DNA of 64,000 bases, taken from contig JAEZTL010000053.1 in NCBI GenBank assembly GCA_023421395.1, forward strand, positions 1 to 64,000, given 5' to 3'. Positions 8,623 through 16,519 of this stretch are shown here, in pieces (within the stretch, counting starts at the first letter, position 1; each line of letters begins with the position of its first letter). Below the pieces are notes generated by a model. It did not search any database and was not told the DNA's origin. It was given only the letters and a program-made list of their open reading frames with translations. The DNA comes from Bacillota bacterium (GTDB lineage: Bacteria; Bacillota; Clostridia; Christensenellales; Aristaeellaceae). The position numbers were made by a program, and so were the translations under genes.

Positions 8623-9990
8623 CTAGGACTGCGCCTGGGCGACTTTCATCATCAGCGCGCATTCCATGCGCTTTTTGAACAGTTTGCAGCCGTAATCGTA
8701 CACGCCGGTGATCGAGCCGGTGGCGTGGAAGGAATTGGCCGCACAGCCGCCGGAGCAGTATAGTTTCGCCCAGCAGTCCCGGCATTCGGAGTGCGAATTG
8801 ACGTTGCAGCGGGCGAATTCGTCCGTCAGATCCTGATTGGTCACGCCGTCCCACACATTGCCCGCCTTCATGGCCGGGTCGGAGGCGAACTGGTGGCATG
8901 GGTACAGATCCCCCTGGGGCGTGACGGCGAAGTACTCCGTGCCGGAGCCGCATCCGGTGAGCCGCTTGACGATGCAGGGGCCGTGGGCCAGGTCGATCAT
9001 GTAGTGGTAGAAGGTGAAGCCCCGGCCTTCGCGCTGGCGCTTCAGCATCTCCAGTGCCAAAAGCTCGTACTGCTCGAGGAGCACGGGCAGGTCCTCTTCC
9101 GTCAGCGCGCCGGGGTCCCCCGGGGCGCTGACCACCGGCTCCATGCTGATCTCGGTGAAGCCCAGATCGGCGATGTGCAGGATATCCTGCAAAAAATCGG
9201 TATTGTGGTGGGTGTACGTTCCGCGCATGTAGTAGCTGCGCTTGCCGCGGCTTCTGGCGAACTTCTGGAACAGCGGTACGATGCGGTCGTAGCTGCCCTC
9301 TCCCGCATAATCGCGGCGGAAGCGGTCGTGCACCGCCTTGCGTCCGTCCAGGCTCATCACCACGTTGTACATCTCCCGGTTGGAGAACTCGATCACGTCG
9401 TCGTCCACCAGCATGCCGTTGGTGGTCAGCGTAAAGCGGAAGCGCTTGCCGCTCTCCGCCTCGCGGCCCCGGGCATACGCCACCAGGCGCTTGACCACAT
9501 CCCAGTTCATCAGCGGCTCGCCGCCAAAAAAGTCGACGTCCAGCGTCTTGTGGGCGCCGGAGTTTTCGATCAGAAAGTCGATGGCGCGCACGCCCACCTC
9601 GTAGGGCATCAGCGCGCGCTGGCCCTGATAGCGCCCCTGGCTGGCGAAGCAGTACGAACAGTTGAGGTTGCAGGCGTGGGCGACGTGCAGGCACAGCGCC
9701 TTGACAAAGCGCTTGCGGGGCGCGAGCTTCACGTCCTCGTAGGGATCGGGCGCGAACAGCTTGCCGGCGGCCTCGAGCTGCGCCACATCCGCGAGGCATT
9801 CGCGGATTTCGGCTTCGTCGATTTCCGGGTCGGACGCATATTTTTCCAGCATGCGCAGGACGATTTCCTCCGGCGGTTCATGCCCGTACAGCGCGATCAC
9901 GTCATAGGCCAGCGGGTCGACGGAGTGCACCGAACCGCTGTTCACATCCAGCACGATGTTAAAGCCGTTGAGTTTGTATTGATGGATCAT
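8623..9990 (-). CDS. scfB: Radical SAM SCIFF peptide maturase (thioether-forming)
   Basis: A 455-residue radical SAM enzyme that installs a Cys thioether cross-link in the SCIFF peptide encoded just upstream. It has an N-terminal peptide-binding region (~1-90), the CNLNCSYC iron-sulfur motif (Cys107, 111, 114), the GGEP-type strand FFGGEPLMNW, and a SPASM/twitch C-terminal domain with many cysteines (CRDCWAKLYCSGGC ending at residue 416). Size and cysteine pattern fit the clostridial SCIFF maturase family. AGGAAGG before the ATG at 9988-9990 fixes the start; the frame remains open upstream, but that part looks unrelated to the family. Confidence 0.93.
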   Translation of the reverse strand: MIHQYKLNGFNIVLDVNSGSVHSVDPLAYDVIALYGHEPPEEIVLRMLEKYASDPEIDEAEIRECLADVAQLEAAGKLFAPDPYEDVKLAPRKRFVKALCLHVAHACNLNCSYCFASQGRYQGQRALMPYEVGVRAIDFLIENSGAHKTLDVDFFGGEPLMNWDVVKRLVAYARGREAESGKRFRFTLTTNGMLVDDDVIEFSNREMYNVVMSLDGRKAVHDRFRRDYAGEGSYDRIVPLFQKFARSRGKRSYYMRGTYTHHNTDFLQDILHIADLGFTEISMEPVVSAPGDPGALTEEDLPVLLEQYELLALEMLKRQREGRGFTFYHYMIDLAHGPCIVKRLTGCGSGTEYFAVTPQGDLYPCHQFASDPAMKAGNVWDGVTNQDLTDEFARCNVNSHSECRDCWAKLYCSGGCAANSFHATGSITGVYDYGCKLFKKRMECALMMKVAQAQS

Positions 9991-10063
9991 GAAACCTTCC
10001 TCTGTGATAAAAAATGCCGCCTTGCGCGCATGCGACAGGCGGCCGGGGATACCAGGGCGTGGT

Positions 10064-10207
10064 TCAGTTCTCCTGTTCGCACTGCTGATTGGCGATGCCG
10101 CAGGAGGTCTTGCAGGCCGACTGACAGGAGGTCTGGCATTCGCCGCAGCCGCCGGTCTTCGCGCTTTCGGCCAGATCCCGCGTTTCAAGGGTGACGATTC
10201 TCTTCAT
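10064..10207 (-). CDS. scfA: SCIFF six-cysteine ribosomal peptide precursor
   Basis: A 47-residue peptide with six cysteines at positions 21, 24, 28, 32, 36 and 43, and the conserved core TGGCGECQTSCQSACKTSC. This is the signature of SCIFF, a RiPP precursor found across Clostridia. The matching maturase gene lies 73 bases downstream on the same strand. GAAGGG lies about 10 bases before the ATG at 10205-10207; an in-frame ATG three codons upstream is too close to the ribosome site. The role of the mature peptide is unknown in the family. Confidence 0.95.
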   Translation of the reverse strand: MKRIVTLETRDLAESAKTGGCGECQTSCQSACKTSCGIANQQCEQEN

Positions 10208-10244
10208 GTGTTCCATTCCCTTCGCTGGATTTCTACTTCCATCC

Positions 10245-10273
10245 ATTATAGGCCATGGGCGGCCGTCTGTCAA
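10245..10273 (-). promoter_or_regulatory. Consensus promoter of the SCIFF operon
   Basis: Read on the minus strand: a perfect TTGACA (10268-10273), 17 bases, and a perfect TATAAT (10245-10250). This is an exact match to the housekeeping consensus, suggesting strong constitutive expression of scfA. Confidence 0.9.
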
Positions 10274-10335
10274 CACGCGCAAGGTTAGCTTTGAGCGCCC
10301 GGAGGCAAAGCGCGGCGGCATGGCGAGTAGCGGCG

Positions 10336-11757
10336 TCAGAAGCCGCGTACCACGGAGAACATGCCTTCAACCGGCCCCCCGCGCAGCGAAACGCCCGCCT
10401 GCTCGCAGCGCCGCGCCTCGCGTAAGAAACGCCCGTCCACCCGTTCGCCCGGTGCGATCAGCGGGACGCCCGGCGGGTAGGCCCAGGCGTACTGGGCGCT
10501 GACGCGGCCGACGGCCGCCTCCGGCGGCAGGACCTCGTGATCGCGGGAAAGCGCCTCCGGGATGGTCAGAACTCGCTCCGGCAGGGAAGGGCCCTCGATG
10601 GGGTCCGGCGCCTTCACCGGGGCGCACCCGTCGTCGATTGCATAAAGCGCGCGCGCCAGCGCCGGCAGCGCGTCCTCCGGTTCGGTCAGACCGGTCATCG
10701 CCAGCGCGTGATCGCAGGCGGCCATCTCCAGTTCGATTGCGTGTTCTTCCCGCAATCGGCGCATGAGGCACGGGCCGGTCAGGCCCGCGCCGCGGGTGGA
10801 GAGGATGATCTTGCCCGGGTCGAAGGCGTACATCGCGGGGCTCGTCTGCGCGCCGTGCCCCGGCAGGCGGATATGGCGAAGACCCTCCGCCGCGCGGTCA
10901 AACGCCGCCAGCGCCCCGGCCCAGCGATCAAAGAGCGCTTCGCCCTCGGACTCGATCAGCCGCACACAGCCGTCGATGGACGCCATCAGGAGGTAGGAGG
11001 GGCTGGAGGTTTCAAAGATGCCCAGCTGCGCCTGAAACCGGTCGGCGTCCGCCAGACCACCCACATGGGCGATGGCGGTCTGTGTGAGGCTGGGCAGCGT
11101 CTTGTGCAGGCTCTGGATCACCACGTCCGCGCCCGCACGGACCGCGCCGCCGGGAAATGCCCCGGAGAACCCCAGGTGCGCGCCGTGGGCCTCGTCCACC
11201 AAGAGCGGTACGCCTCGCGCGTGGGCGATGCGGGCGATGGCCGCCACATCCGATACCGCGCCCTCGTAGGTGGGACTGGTGATAATCACAAGCTTCGCCT
11301 CCGGGCAGGCGGCGAGCGACTCTTTCACCGCGCCCGGGGATGTGGAGCCGAGGATGCCCAGCGCCGGATCGTACGCCGGCAGCACATAGGCGGCGTCCAG
11401 CGCCATCAGGTCCAGCGCGTGGTACACCGATTGGTGGCAGTTCCGGGCGACGATCACACGGTCTTTCGGGCGCGTCAGCGCGCGGACGCCGGCGAGGATG
11501 CCGACGGTGGCGCCGCCAACCAGAAAGAACGCGCGCTGGCTGCCCCAGAGGCGCGCCGCCCGCGCCATCGCGTGCTTCAGTATGCCCGACGGATCATGCA
11601 GGTTGTCGAAGCCGTCGATCTCCGTGATGTCCAGCCCGGCGCCCAGCGCGGCCAGATAGCGCGCCGCGCCCGCGTGCCGCTTGTGGCCGGGCATGTGCAT
11701 CGCGCGGACGCCCCGCGCCGCGTACGCCTCCAGCATTTCGAAAAGCCCGCTGTCCAT
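10336..11757 (-). CDS. Orn/Lys/Arg decarboxylase-family PLP enzyme (SpeA/YaaO type)
   Basis: A 473-residue fold-type I PLP enzyme of the Gram-positive basic amino acid decarboxylase family, which makes agmatine, cadaverine or putrescine. Visible motifs are MHMPGHKRH (21-28 region), EIDGFDNLHDPSG, LLVDEAHGAHLGF and the PLP-lysine box SLHKTLPSLTQTA with Lys219. The C-terminal domain APGERVDGRFL... closes the usual family length. The substrate among Arg, Lys and Orn cannot be settled from sequence. GGGAGGGAGGCG precedes the ATG. It is transcribed alone from the promoter at 11778-11806, divergent from the isomerase-like gene. Confidence 0.88.
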   Translation of the reverse strand: MDSGLFEMLEAYAARGVRAMHMPGHKRHAGAARYLAALGAGLDITEIDGFDNLHDPSGILKHAMARAARLWGSQRAFFLVGGATVGILAGVRALTRPKDRVIVARNCHQSVYHALDLMALDAAYVLPAYDPALGILGSTSPGAVKESLAACPEAKLVIITSPTYEGAVSDVAAIARIAHARGVPLLVDEAHGAHLGFSGAFPGGAVRAGADVVIQSLHKTLPSLTQTAIAHVGGLADADRFQAQLGIFETSSPSYLLMASIDGCVRLIESEGEALFDRWAGALAAFDRAAEGLRHIRLPGHGAQTSPAMYAFDPGKIILSTRGAGLTGPCLMRRLREEHAIELEMAACDHALAMTGLTEPEDALPALARALYAIDDGCAPVKAPDPIEGPSLPERVLTIPEALSRDHEVLPPEAAVGRVSAQYAWAYPPGVPLIAPGERVDGRFLREARRCEQAGVSLRGGPVEGMFSVVRGF

Positions 11758-11777
11758 GCCCTCGCCTCCCTCCCGTC

Positions 11778-11806
11778 ATGATACCAGAGCGGGGCCCTCC
11801 GCGCAA
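11778..11806 (-). promoter_or_regulatory. Promoter of the decarboxylase gene
   Basis: On the minus strand, TTGCGC (11801-11806), 17 bases, then TATCAT (11778-11783) preceded by TGG, an extended -10. It lies back to back with the plus-strand promoter at 11820. Confidence 0.7.
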
Positions 11807-11819
11807 GCGCGCGTTCCGG

Positions 11820-11848
11820 TTGACAGCGTCCGCCTTCGCGTGTATGAT
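11820..11848 (+). promoter_or_regulatory. Promoter of the sugar isomerase-like gene
   Basis: A perfect TTGACA at 11820-11825, 17 bases, then TATGAT at 11843-11848. Its -35 lies only 13 bases from the divergent -35 on the other strand, so shared control is possible. Confidence 0.8.
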
Positions 11849-11895
11849 GGCGTTGGAGCCGCTTTGTTACCGTGAAATGGAAAGGATTGAATCGC

Positions 11896-13053
11896 ATGCG
11901 CTACCCGAAGATCTACCTGGCGATCGACAACTGCTTCGCGTCCAAGCGCTTTACGGAACCGTCCGACTGGGCGCGGGTGATCCGCGAACTGGGGCTTACC
12001 TATGTGGAGGCCAGCGCCGACAACGAGTGCGACCCCATGTACATGGGTGAGGAATACCTCGCATGGTGGTCCGGCGAAGTCCGAAAAGCGATGAAGGAAC
12101 ACGGCGTCGTGGTGGCGAACCTGTACTCCGGCCATGGCACCTATGCCACGCTGGGTTTGGCCCACACCCACCCGATCGTTCGGGACAGGTTCCTCAACAA
12201 ATGGCTCAAGCCCATGGCCAGGACCGCGGGCGAGGTGGGCGCGGGGCTGGGCTTTTTCTGCCACGCGTTCTCCGATGCCGTGCTGCAGGATCCCCCGCGG
12301 TACCGGGAGTTTGAGAATACGCTGTATAAGGATCTGGCGGAGCTCGCCGCCTATGGCAAGGCCGAGAACCTGGGCGTTCTGGGCGTGGAGCAGATGTACA
12401 CGCCCCATCAGGTGCCCTGGACGGTGGAGGGTTCGGAAAAGCTGCTCCGGGAGGTATACCGCCTTGGCGGCGCGCCCTTCTACCTGACGGTGGACGTCGG
12501 CCACATGAACGGCCAACGCCGGTTCACGCGGCCGGACGACGAAAAGATGCTGGAGATGCACAAGCGGTTTAAGGCGGGCGATCCGGTGCCGGAACTCTGG
12601 CTCGGGCCGGAAAAGGCCGTGAAGCTGTTTGAGAATTCCGACGTGCTGCCGCTCTCCGAGCTCAATGCCATTATGGACGAGTATCCTCATATGTTCGCGC
12701 CCTGCGAAGACGGCGATCCCTACCGGTGGCTTTCAAAGCTGGGCGGCTATTCCCCCATCATCCACCTGCAGCAGGCGACCGCCACGTCGTCTCCCCACTG
12801 GGCTTTTACGAAGGAAAACAACGCCCGCGGCATCGTGGAACCCGGAAAGGTGCTCTCCGCGCTCAAGGCGCATTACGACAGCGTGCCGGGAGAAGGCCTG
12901 CCGCCGATGCTGCCCGACCTGTACCTGACCCTCGAAATCTTTACCGGCACCGCGGACAAAAACCGCGCCGTGCTGCAGGGTATTCGTGAGAGCGTCGCGT
13001 ACTGGAGGCAGTTTATCCCGGAGGACGGCCTGACGCTGGATCGGCTCGTGTGA
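11896..13053 (+). CDS. Sugar phosphate isomerase/epimerase-like TIM-barrel protein
   Basis: A 385-residue protein with the AP-endonuclease-2/xylose-isomerase-like barrel pattern. LAIDNCFASKRF opens the first strand, LGVEQMYTPHQ carries a metal-type Glu, and YLTVDVGHMNG has the Asp-x-Gly-His metal motif. Later strands include MFAPCEDGDPYRW and IIHLQQATATSSPHW. Such enzymes interconvert keto- and aldo-sugars or inositols using a divalent metal. No sugar operon surrounds it, so the substrate is open. GGAAAGGA nine bases before the ATG at 11896 sets the start; an upstream GTG at 11872 has no ribosome site. Confidence 0.8.
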   Translation: MRYPKIYLAIDNCFASKRFTEPSDWARVIRELGLTYVEASADNECDPMYMGEEYLAWWSGEVRKAMKEHGVVVANLYSGHGTYATLGLAHTHPIVRDRFLNKWLKPMARTAGEVGAGLGFFCHAFSDAVLQDPPRYREFENTLYKDLAELAAYGKAENLGVLGVEQMYTPHQVPWTVEGSEKLLREVYRLGGAPFYLTVDVGHMNGQRRFTRPDDEKMLEMHKRFKAGDPVPELWLGPEKAVKLFENSDVLPLSELNAIMDEYPHMFAPCEDGDPYRWLSKLGGYSPIIHLQQATATSSPHWAFTKENNARGIVEPGKVLSALKAHYDSVPGEGLPPMLPDLYLTLEIFTGTADKNRAVLQGIRESVAYWRQFIPEDGLTLDRLV

Positions 13054-13062
13054 TTGCGTTCC

Positions 13063-13094
13063 GGAGGCGGGCCCCTGCGGCCGGCCTCCCTTTT
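13063..13094 (+). terminator. Intrinsic terminator of the isomerase-like gene
   Basis: GGAGGC at 13063-13068 pairs with GCCTCC at 13084-13089, with an inner GGCC pairing, and is followed by CTTTT. It ends the unit ten bases after the stop codon. Confidence 0.7.
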
Positions 13095-13105
13095 GCTTTC
13101 GCAGA

Positions 13106-13134
13106 TTGACGCCTTCGGACGGTTATGCTATATT
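13106..13134 (+). promoter_or_regulatory. Promoter of the diguanylate cyclase gene
   Basis: TTGACG at 13106-13111, 17 bases, then TATATT at 13129-13134. It leaves a leader of about 90 bases before the start codon. Confidence 0.75.
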
Positions 13135-13231
13135 GGACACAACTTCCACCAAATTATTGGGTGCGTTATCGATGGGCGCCGCGCGTCGGCTGTCCGCCGC
13201 GCGGTGAAGGGGATGAACGGGTGGACAGCCG

Positions 13232-14404
13232 ATGAACATGCCCACGGTCTATTATACGCAAAACTGCGTGATCGGCTTTGCCATCCTGCTGATCGTCTAC
13301 CTGAATTTCCGGAAAATCTTCGACAGGCGGCAGTTCAGCCACGTCATGTTCATCGGCATGATGGTGGCGGTGGCTTTCGCCCTCGCGACGGAGTACGTCT
13401 TCTATATGCTCAACGGCAAGCGCGGCGCCACCAGCGGCGCCGCGCTGAAGGTGGTGCTTGCGCTGCTCTTCGCGCTGGAGCCCGCCCCCGAGGGCCTTTG
13501 GATTGGCTATGTGTTCGGCGTGGTGCATGGGGAGGAACGCCCCAACCGCACCCATGGAAGACTGATGCTGCTGCCGGTAATGATCAACCTGGTCGTCACG
13601 CTCCTCAGCATTTCGGGCGGCTACCTCTTCGCAGTCAACGATGAAAACGTGTTTCATCGCGGTCCGCTTTACATCCTGACGCCGGTTCTCTGCTATAGCT
13701 ACCTGCTGTTTTACCTGTACTATGCCTTCCGCATGCGCAAGGCCATGCTTCGGCGCGACTTCTTCTCAATCTTCCTGGCCATGCTGCCGATGGCGCTGGC
13801 GGGGTTGATGCAGGTGTTGATTCCGGGCATTTATGTGACGTGGCTGGCCGCGGCGTTTTCGATTCTGATTCTCTATATCGGCATCATCGTCAATCAGGCC
13901 AATACCGACCACCTGACGGGGTTGGCCAACCGGCGCCGCTTTGACAGCCGCCTGGAGAACCTCTTTAAGCAGGAGGGTTGCAGGGTGCCGATGGCGCTGA
14001 TCCTGGTGGATATTGACAACTTCAAGGCCATTAACGACCGGTACGGGCATCTGACGGGTGACCGGGCGCTGGAGGCGGTGGGTGCGGCGCTCAGGCGCAG
14101 CGCCCGCAAGGGCGACCTTGTGGCCCGCGTCGGCGGCGATGAATTCGCGCTCCTGGCCGCGGTATACTCGCAGGAGGATATGGAGCGGATCGCCGGGCGC
14201 GTCCGTGAAAACCTTGGCGCGCTCAACCAGAAACGGGACTTCCCGTTTGGCATCGAGGTCTCCATCGGTTCGGGAATGTGTAGCGAACTGGAACACATGA
14301 CGCCGGATGCGTTCCTGCGGATGATCGACAACCGCATGTATGATGAAAAGCGGTCAAACCAGCGCCGGGTTCACCGTGAAATGCGGCAGAGCCTCAATTA
14401 TTAA
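13232..14404 (+). CDS. Membrane-bound diguanylate cyclase (GGDEF domain)
   Basis: A 390-residue protein with about six or seven N-terminal membrane helices (residues ~8-225) and a C-terminal GGDEF domain. It makes cyclic di-GMP from two GTP at the inner membrane face. The catalytic GGDEF is intact at residues 301-305 (RVGGDEFALL). The product-inhibition site RxxD is present as RKGD at 292-295, so it should be active and feedback inhibited. The domain opens with DHLTGLANRRRF and DIDNFKAINDRYGH, as usual. The membrane part likely senses an unknown signal. The ribosome site (GGTGGA) is modest. No EAL domain or c-di-GMP effector is adjacent, though the pilus cluster 8 kb away is a possible target. 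Confidence 0.93.
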   Translation: MNMPTVYYTQNCVIGFAILLIVYLNFRKIFDRRQFSHVMFIGMMVAVAFALATEYVFYMLNGKRGATSGAALKVVLALLFALEPAPEGLWIGYVFGVVHGEERPNRTHGRLMLLPVMINLVVTLLSISGGYLFAVNDENVFHRGPLYILTPVLCYSYLLFYLYYAFRMRKAMLRRDFFSIFLAMLPMALAGLMQVLIPGIYVTWLAAAFSILILYIGIIVNQANTDHLTGLANRRRFDSRLENLFKQEGCRVPMALILVDIDNFKAINDRYGHLTGDRALEAVGAALRRSARKGDLVARVGGDEFALLAAVYSQEDMERIAGRVRENLGALNQKRDFPFGIEVSIGSGMCSELEHMTPDAFLRMIDNRMYDEKRSNQRRVHREMRQSLNY

Positions 14405-14439
14405 AAAACGCGCATGCCCCCAAAACGGCCGATTTCGCG

Positions 14440-14468
14440 TTGACAGCGTCAAATCCAGCGTTTATAAT
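14440..14468 (+). promoter_or_regulatory. Strong promoter of the aromatic amino acid operon
   Basis: A perfect TTGACA (14440-14445) and a perfect TATAAT (14463-14468) are separated by 17 bases. Transcription would start near 14475, putting the leader peptide and the terminator at 14598 in the transcript ahead of the first enzyme gene. Confidence 0.92.
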
Positions 14469-14497
14469 GAATCCAATCTAAACCGGAGGTCAATCTC

Positions 14498-14575
14498 ATG
14501 CAACAGTCCGTGCGGTTTTTTGCGTATTACTTTGCCGGCTTTACGCGGCAGAGTCTTTTGCGCATGACTGCATGA
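14498..14575 (+). CDS. Phe/Tyr-rich leader peptide of the aro operon
   Basis: A 25-residue frame MQQSVRFFAYYFAGFTRQSL... begins 8 bases after a good ribosome site (GGAGGT at 14485-14490) and ends with TGA at 14573. Six aromatic residues fall within positions 7-15 (Phe7, Phe8, Tyr10, Tyr11, Phe12, Phe15), codons 14516-14542. The position is that of the pheL-type leader: after the promoter, before an intrinsic terminator, upstream of genes for Phe and Tyr synthesis. There is no Trp codon, and no trp genes are in the operon. Slow decoding when charged tRNA-Phe or tRNA-Tyr is scarce would favour read-through. The peptide itself probably has no other function. Confidence 0.85.
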   Translation: MQQSVRFFAYYFAGFTRQSLLRMTA

Positions 14576-14597
14576 ACCGCATCCGACGGTTCGACGG

Positions 14598-14630
14598 GGG
14601 CCCCGCAGCCAAGCGCTGCGGGGCCCTTTT
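14598..14630 (+). terminator. Attenuator terminator in the aro operon leader
   Basis: An 11-base-pair stem (GGGCCCCGCAG at 14598-14608 and its complement at 14616-14626) with a seven-base loop is followed by TTTT. It lies between the leader peptide and aroF, so some transcripts should stop here. Upstream, TGCGGTT (14511-14517) can pair with AACCGCA (14575-14581), and GAACCG (14574-14579) can instead pair with CGGTTC (14587-14592). These alternative folds could respond to ribosome position. I could not identify one clear antiterminator that opens the terminator stem. Confidence 0.85.
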
Positions 14631-14660
14631 GGTTAACATATTGAGCGGGAGGGATCAAGC

Positions 14661-15674
14661 ATGGTCGTCATCCTCAAGGAAAAAACCGACAAAGCACAAC
14701 TGGAGAACTTTCTGACCTGGCTGCACGGCATGGGGCTCGAAACGCATCTGTCCCAAGGCCAGCAGCAGACGATCGTCGGCCTCGTCGGCGACACCACCCG
14801 GGTGGACATGGATCTGATCCGGGCACTGGAGATCGTCGAAGACGTCCGGCGGATCCTCGAGCCCTACAAGAGCGCCAACCGCAAGTTCCATCCCGCCGAT
14901 ACCATTGTGGACGTGGGCGGCGTCAAAATCGGCGGCGGAAACTTCCAAATCATCGCGGGTCCCTGCTCGGTGGAGAGCAAAGCGCAGATTGTGGAGGTGG
15001 CAAAACGCGTCCAGGATGCCGGCGCGGGGCTCCTCCGGGGCGGCGCCTTCAAGCCGCGCACGTCGCCCTACGCGTTCCAGGGGCTGCACAAGGAGGGCAT
15101 CGATTTTCTGCTGGAGGCCAAAGCCGCCACCGGACTCCCCATCGTAACGGAGTTGATGGACGCCGCCCACATCCCGCTCTTCAAGGACGTGGACGTGATT
15201 CAGGTGGGCGCGCGCAACATGCAGAATTTTGAGCTCCTTAAGGAATTGGGCCTGCTGCGGAAGCCGATTCTTCTCAAGCGCGGCCTGGCCAATACGATTC
15301 AGGAGCTTCTGATGAGCGCCGAATACATCATGGCCGGCGGCAACGAACAGGTCATCCTGTGCGAGCGGGGCATCCGCACCTTCGAGACGGCCACCCGAAA
15401 TACGCTCGACATCTCGGCGGTGCCGGTTTTGAAGCATTTGACACACCTGCCCATCGTGGTCGATCCCAGCCACGCCACCGGCATCTCCCGATTCGTGGAG
15501 CCGCTGTCGCTGGCCAGCGTCGCCTGCGGCGTGGACGCTCTGATGATCGAGGTGCACAATGATCCGGAGCACGCGCTGTCCGACGGCCCGCAGTCGCTGA
15601 CGCCGGAAGCCTTTGAGCGCCTGGTGCCGAAGATTCGGACGGTGCGCGCCGCTGTCAGCGGAGGGGGCTCATGA
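14661..15674 (+). CDS. aroF: 3-deoxy-7-phosphoheptulonate synthase (DAHP synthase, type I-beta)
   Basis: First enzyme of the shikimate pathway: condenses phosphoenolpyruvate and erythrose 4-phosphate to DAHP. The 337 residues comprise an N-terminal ferredoxin-like domain (~1-75, MVVILKEKTDKAQLENFL), which in this subtype carries feedback control, and the catalytic barrel with IIAGPCSVES, GGAFKPRTSPYAFQG, LLKRG and VVDPSHATG. The start follows GGGAGGG. It is the first gene of eight tightly packed aromatic genes behind the leader peptide. The stop overlaps the tyrA start (ATGA). Confidence 0.96.
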   Translation: MVVILKEKTDKAQLENFLTWLHGMGLETHLSQGQQQTIVGLVGDTTRVDMDLIRALEIVEDVRRILEPYKSANRKFHPADTIVDVGGVKIGGGNFQIIAGPCSVESKAQIVEVAKRVQDAGAGLLRGGAFKPRTSPYAFQGLHKEGIDFLLEAKAATGLPIVTELMDAAHIPLFKDVDVIQVGARNMQNFELLKELGLLRKPILLKRGLANTIQELLMSAEYIMAGGNEQVILCERGIRTFETATRNTLDISAVPVLKHLTHLPIVVDPSHATGISRFVEPLSLASVACGVDALMIEVHNDPEHALSDGPQSLTPEAFERLVPKIRTVRAAVSGGGS

Positions 15675-16519
15675 GGGCGCTGGTGGCGGGACTGGGGCTG
15701 ATCGGCGGATCGATGGCGAAGGCGCTGGCCCGAAATACGGACTGCGAGGTTCTGGGCTTCGACAGGGATGTAGCGACCCTTCGCCGGGCGCTCTCCGACG
15801 GCGCGATCCACGCGGCCTATCTGCCGGAGGACCTCCCGTCGGTGGATCTTCTGCTGGTGGCGCTCAGGCCCGGGGACGCGATCCGCTTTTTGCGATCTGC
15901 GCTGCCGCGGATGAAGCCGGGCGCGATGGCGGCGGATCTGTGCGGCGTGAAGCGCGCCGTGGTGGAGGCCATCGGGCCCGTCGCCGCCGAGGCGGGCGTC
16001 CGCTTCTTGGGCGCGCACCCGATGGCCGGGCGCGAGGTCAGCGGCTACGCGCATTCCGACGAGGCGCTGTTTCGCGGCGCGTCGCTGATTCTGACGCCGC
16101 CGGACGGACAGCCCTGCGAAGAAACCCGCGCGCTGGGCGATCTGGCGCTCCGGCTGGGTTTTGCCCGCGCGGTGGTCACCACCCCCGAGGAGCACGACCG
16201 CTTGATCGCCTATACGTCTCAGCTGGCCCACGTCGCCTCCTCCGCCTATGTGATGAGCCCCGCCGCCGCCAGGCATTTTGGCTTTTCCGCCGGCAGCTTC
16301 CGGGATATGACCCGCGTCGCCCGGCTGGACGCCGACATGTGGACGGAGCTCTTCGACCTCAACCGCGACATGCTGTCGGCCGAACTGTCCGGGCTGATCG
16401 CGCGGCTGACCGAGCTCCGCGATGCGCTGGATGGCCGCGACGAGGCGCGCCTCCGGTCGCTTCTTGAAGCGGGCAACCGGCGGAAGCTTCAGCTGATCGA
16501 AAAGGAGGGGAGCACATGA
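15671..16519 (+). CDS. tyrA: Prephenate dehydrogenase
   Basis: Oxidatively decarboxylates prephenate to 4-hydroxyphenylpyruvate, the tyrosine branch. The 282 residues begin with a Rossmann NAD(P) motif GLGLIGGS (7-14). They contain the conserved GAHPMAGREVSGY and TTPEEHDRLIAYTSQLAH histidine segments, followed by the helical dimerisation domain (AGSFRDMTRVA). There is no C-terminal ACT domain, so allosteric control by tyrosine is not evident and transcriptional attenuation may matter more. ATGA overlap with aroF before and aroB after points to coupled translation. Confidence 0.94.
   Translation: MRALVAGLGLIGGSMAKALARNTDCEVLGFDRDVATLRRALSDGAIHAAYLPEDLPSVDLLLVALRPGDAIRFLRSALPRMKPGAMAADLCGVKRAVVEAIGPVAAEAGVRFLGAHPMAGREVSGYAHSDEALFRGASLILTPPDGQPCEETRALGDLALRLGFARAVVTTPEEHDRLIAYTSQLAHVASSAYVMSPAAARHFGFSAGSFRDMTRVARLDADMWTELFDLNRDMLSAELSGLIARLTELRDALDGRDEARLRSLLEAGNRRKLQLIEKEGST

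Noticed and set aside
8791..10194. 467-codon plus-strand frame opposite the SCIFF maturase
   Set aside because: Antisense to a radical SAM enzyme with intact CxxxCxxC and SPASM motifs.
14469..14660. T-box riboswitch upstream of aroF
   Set aside because: No T-box core sequence or long structured leader is present; the leader is short and contains a translated frame with its own ribosome site.
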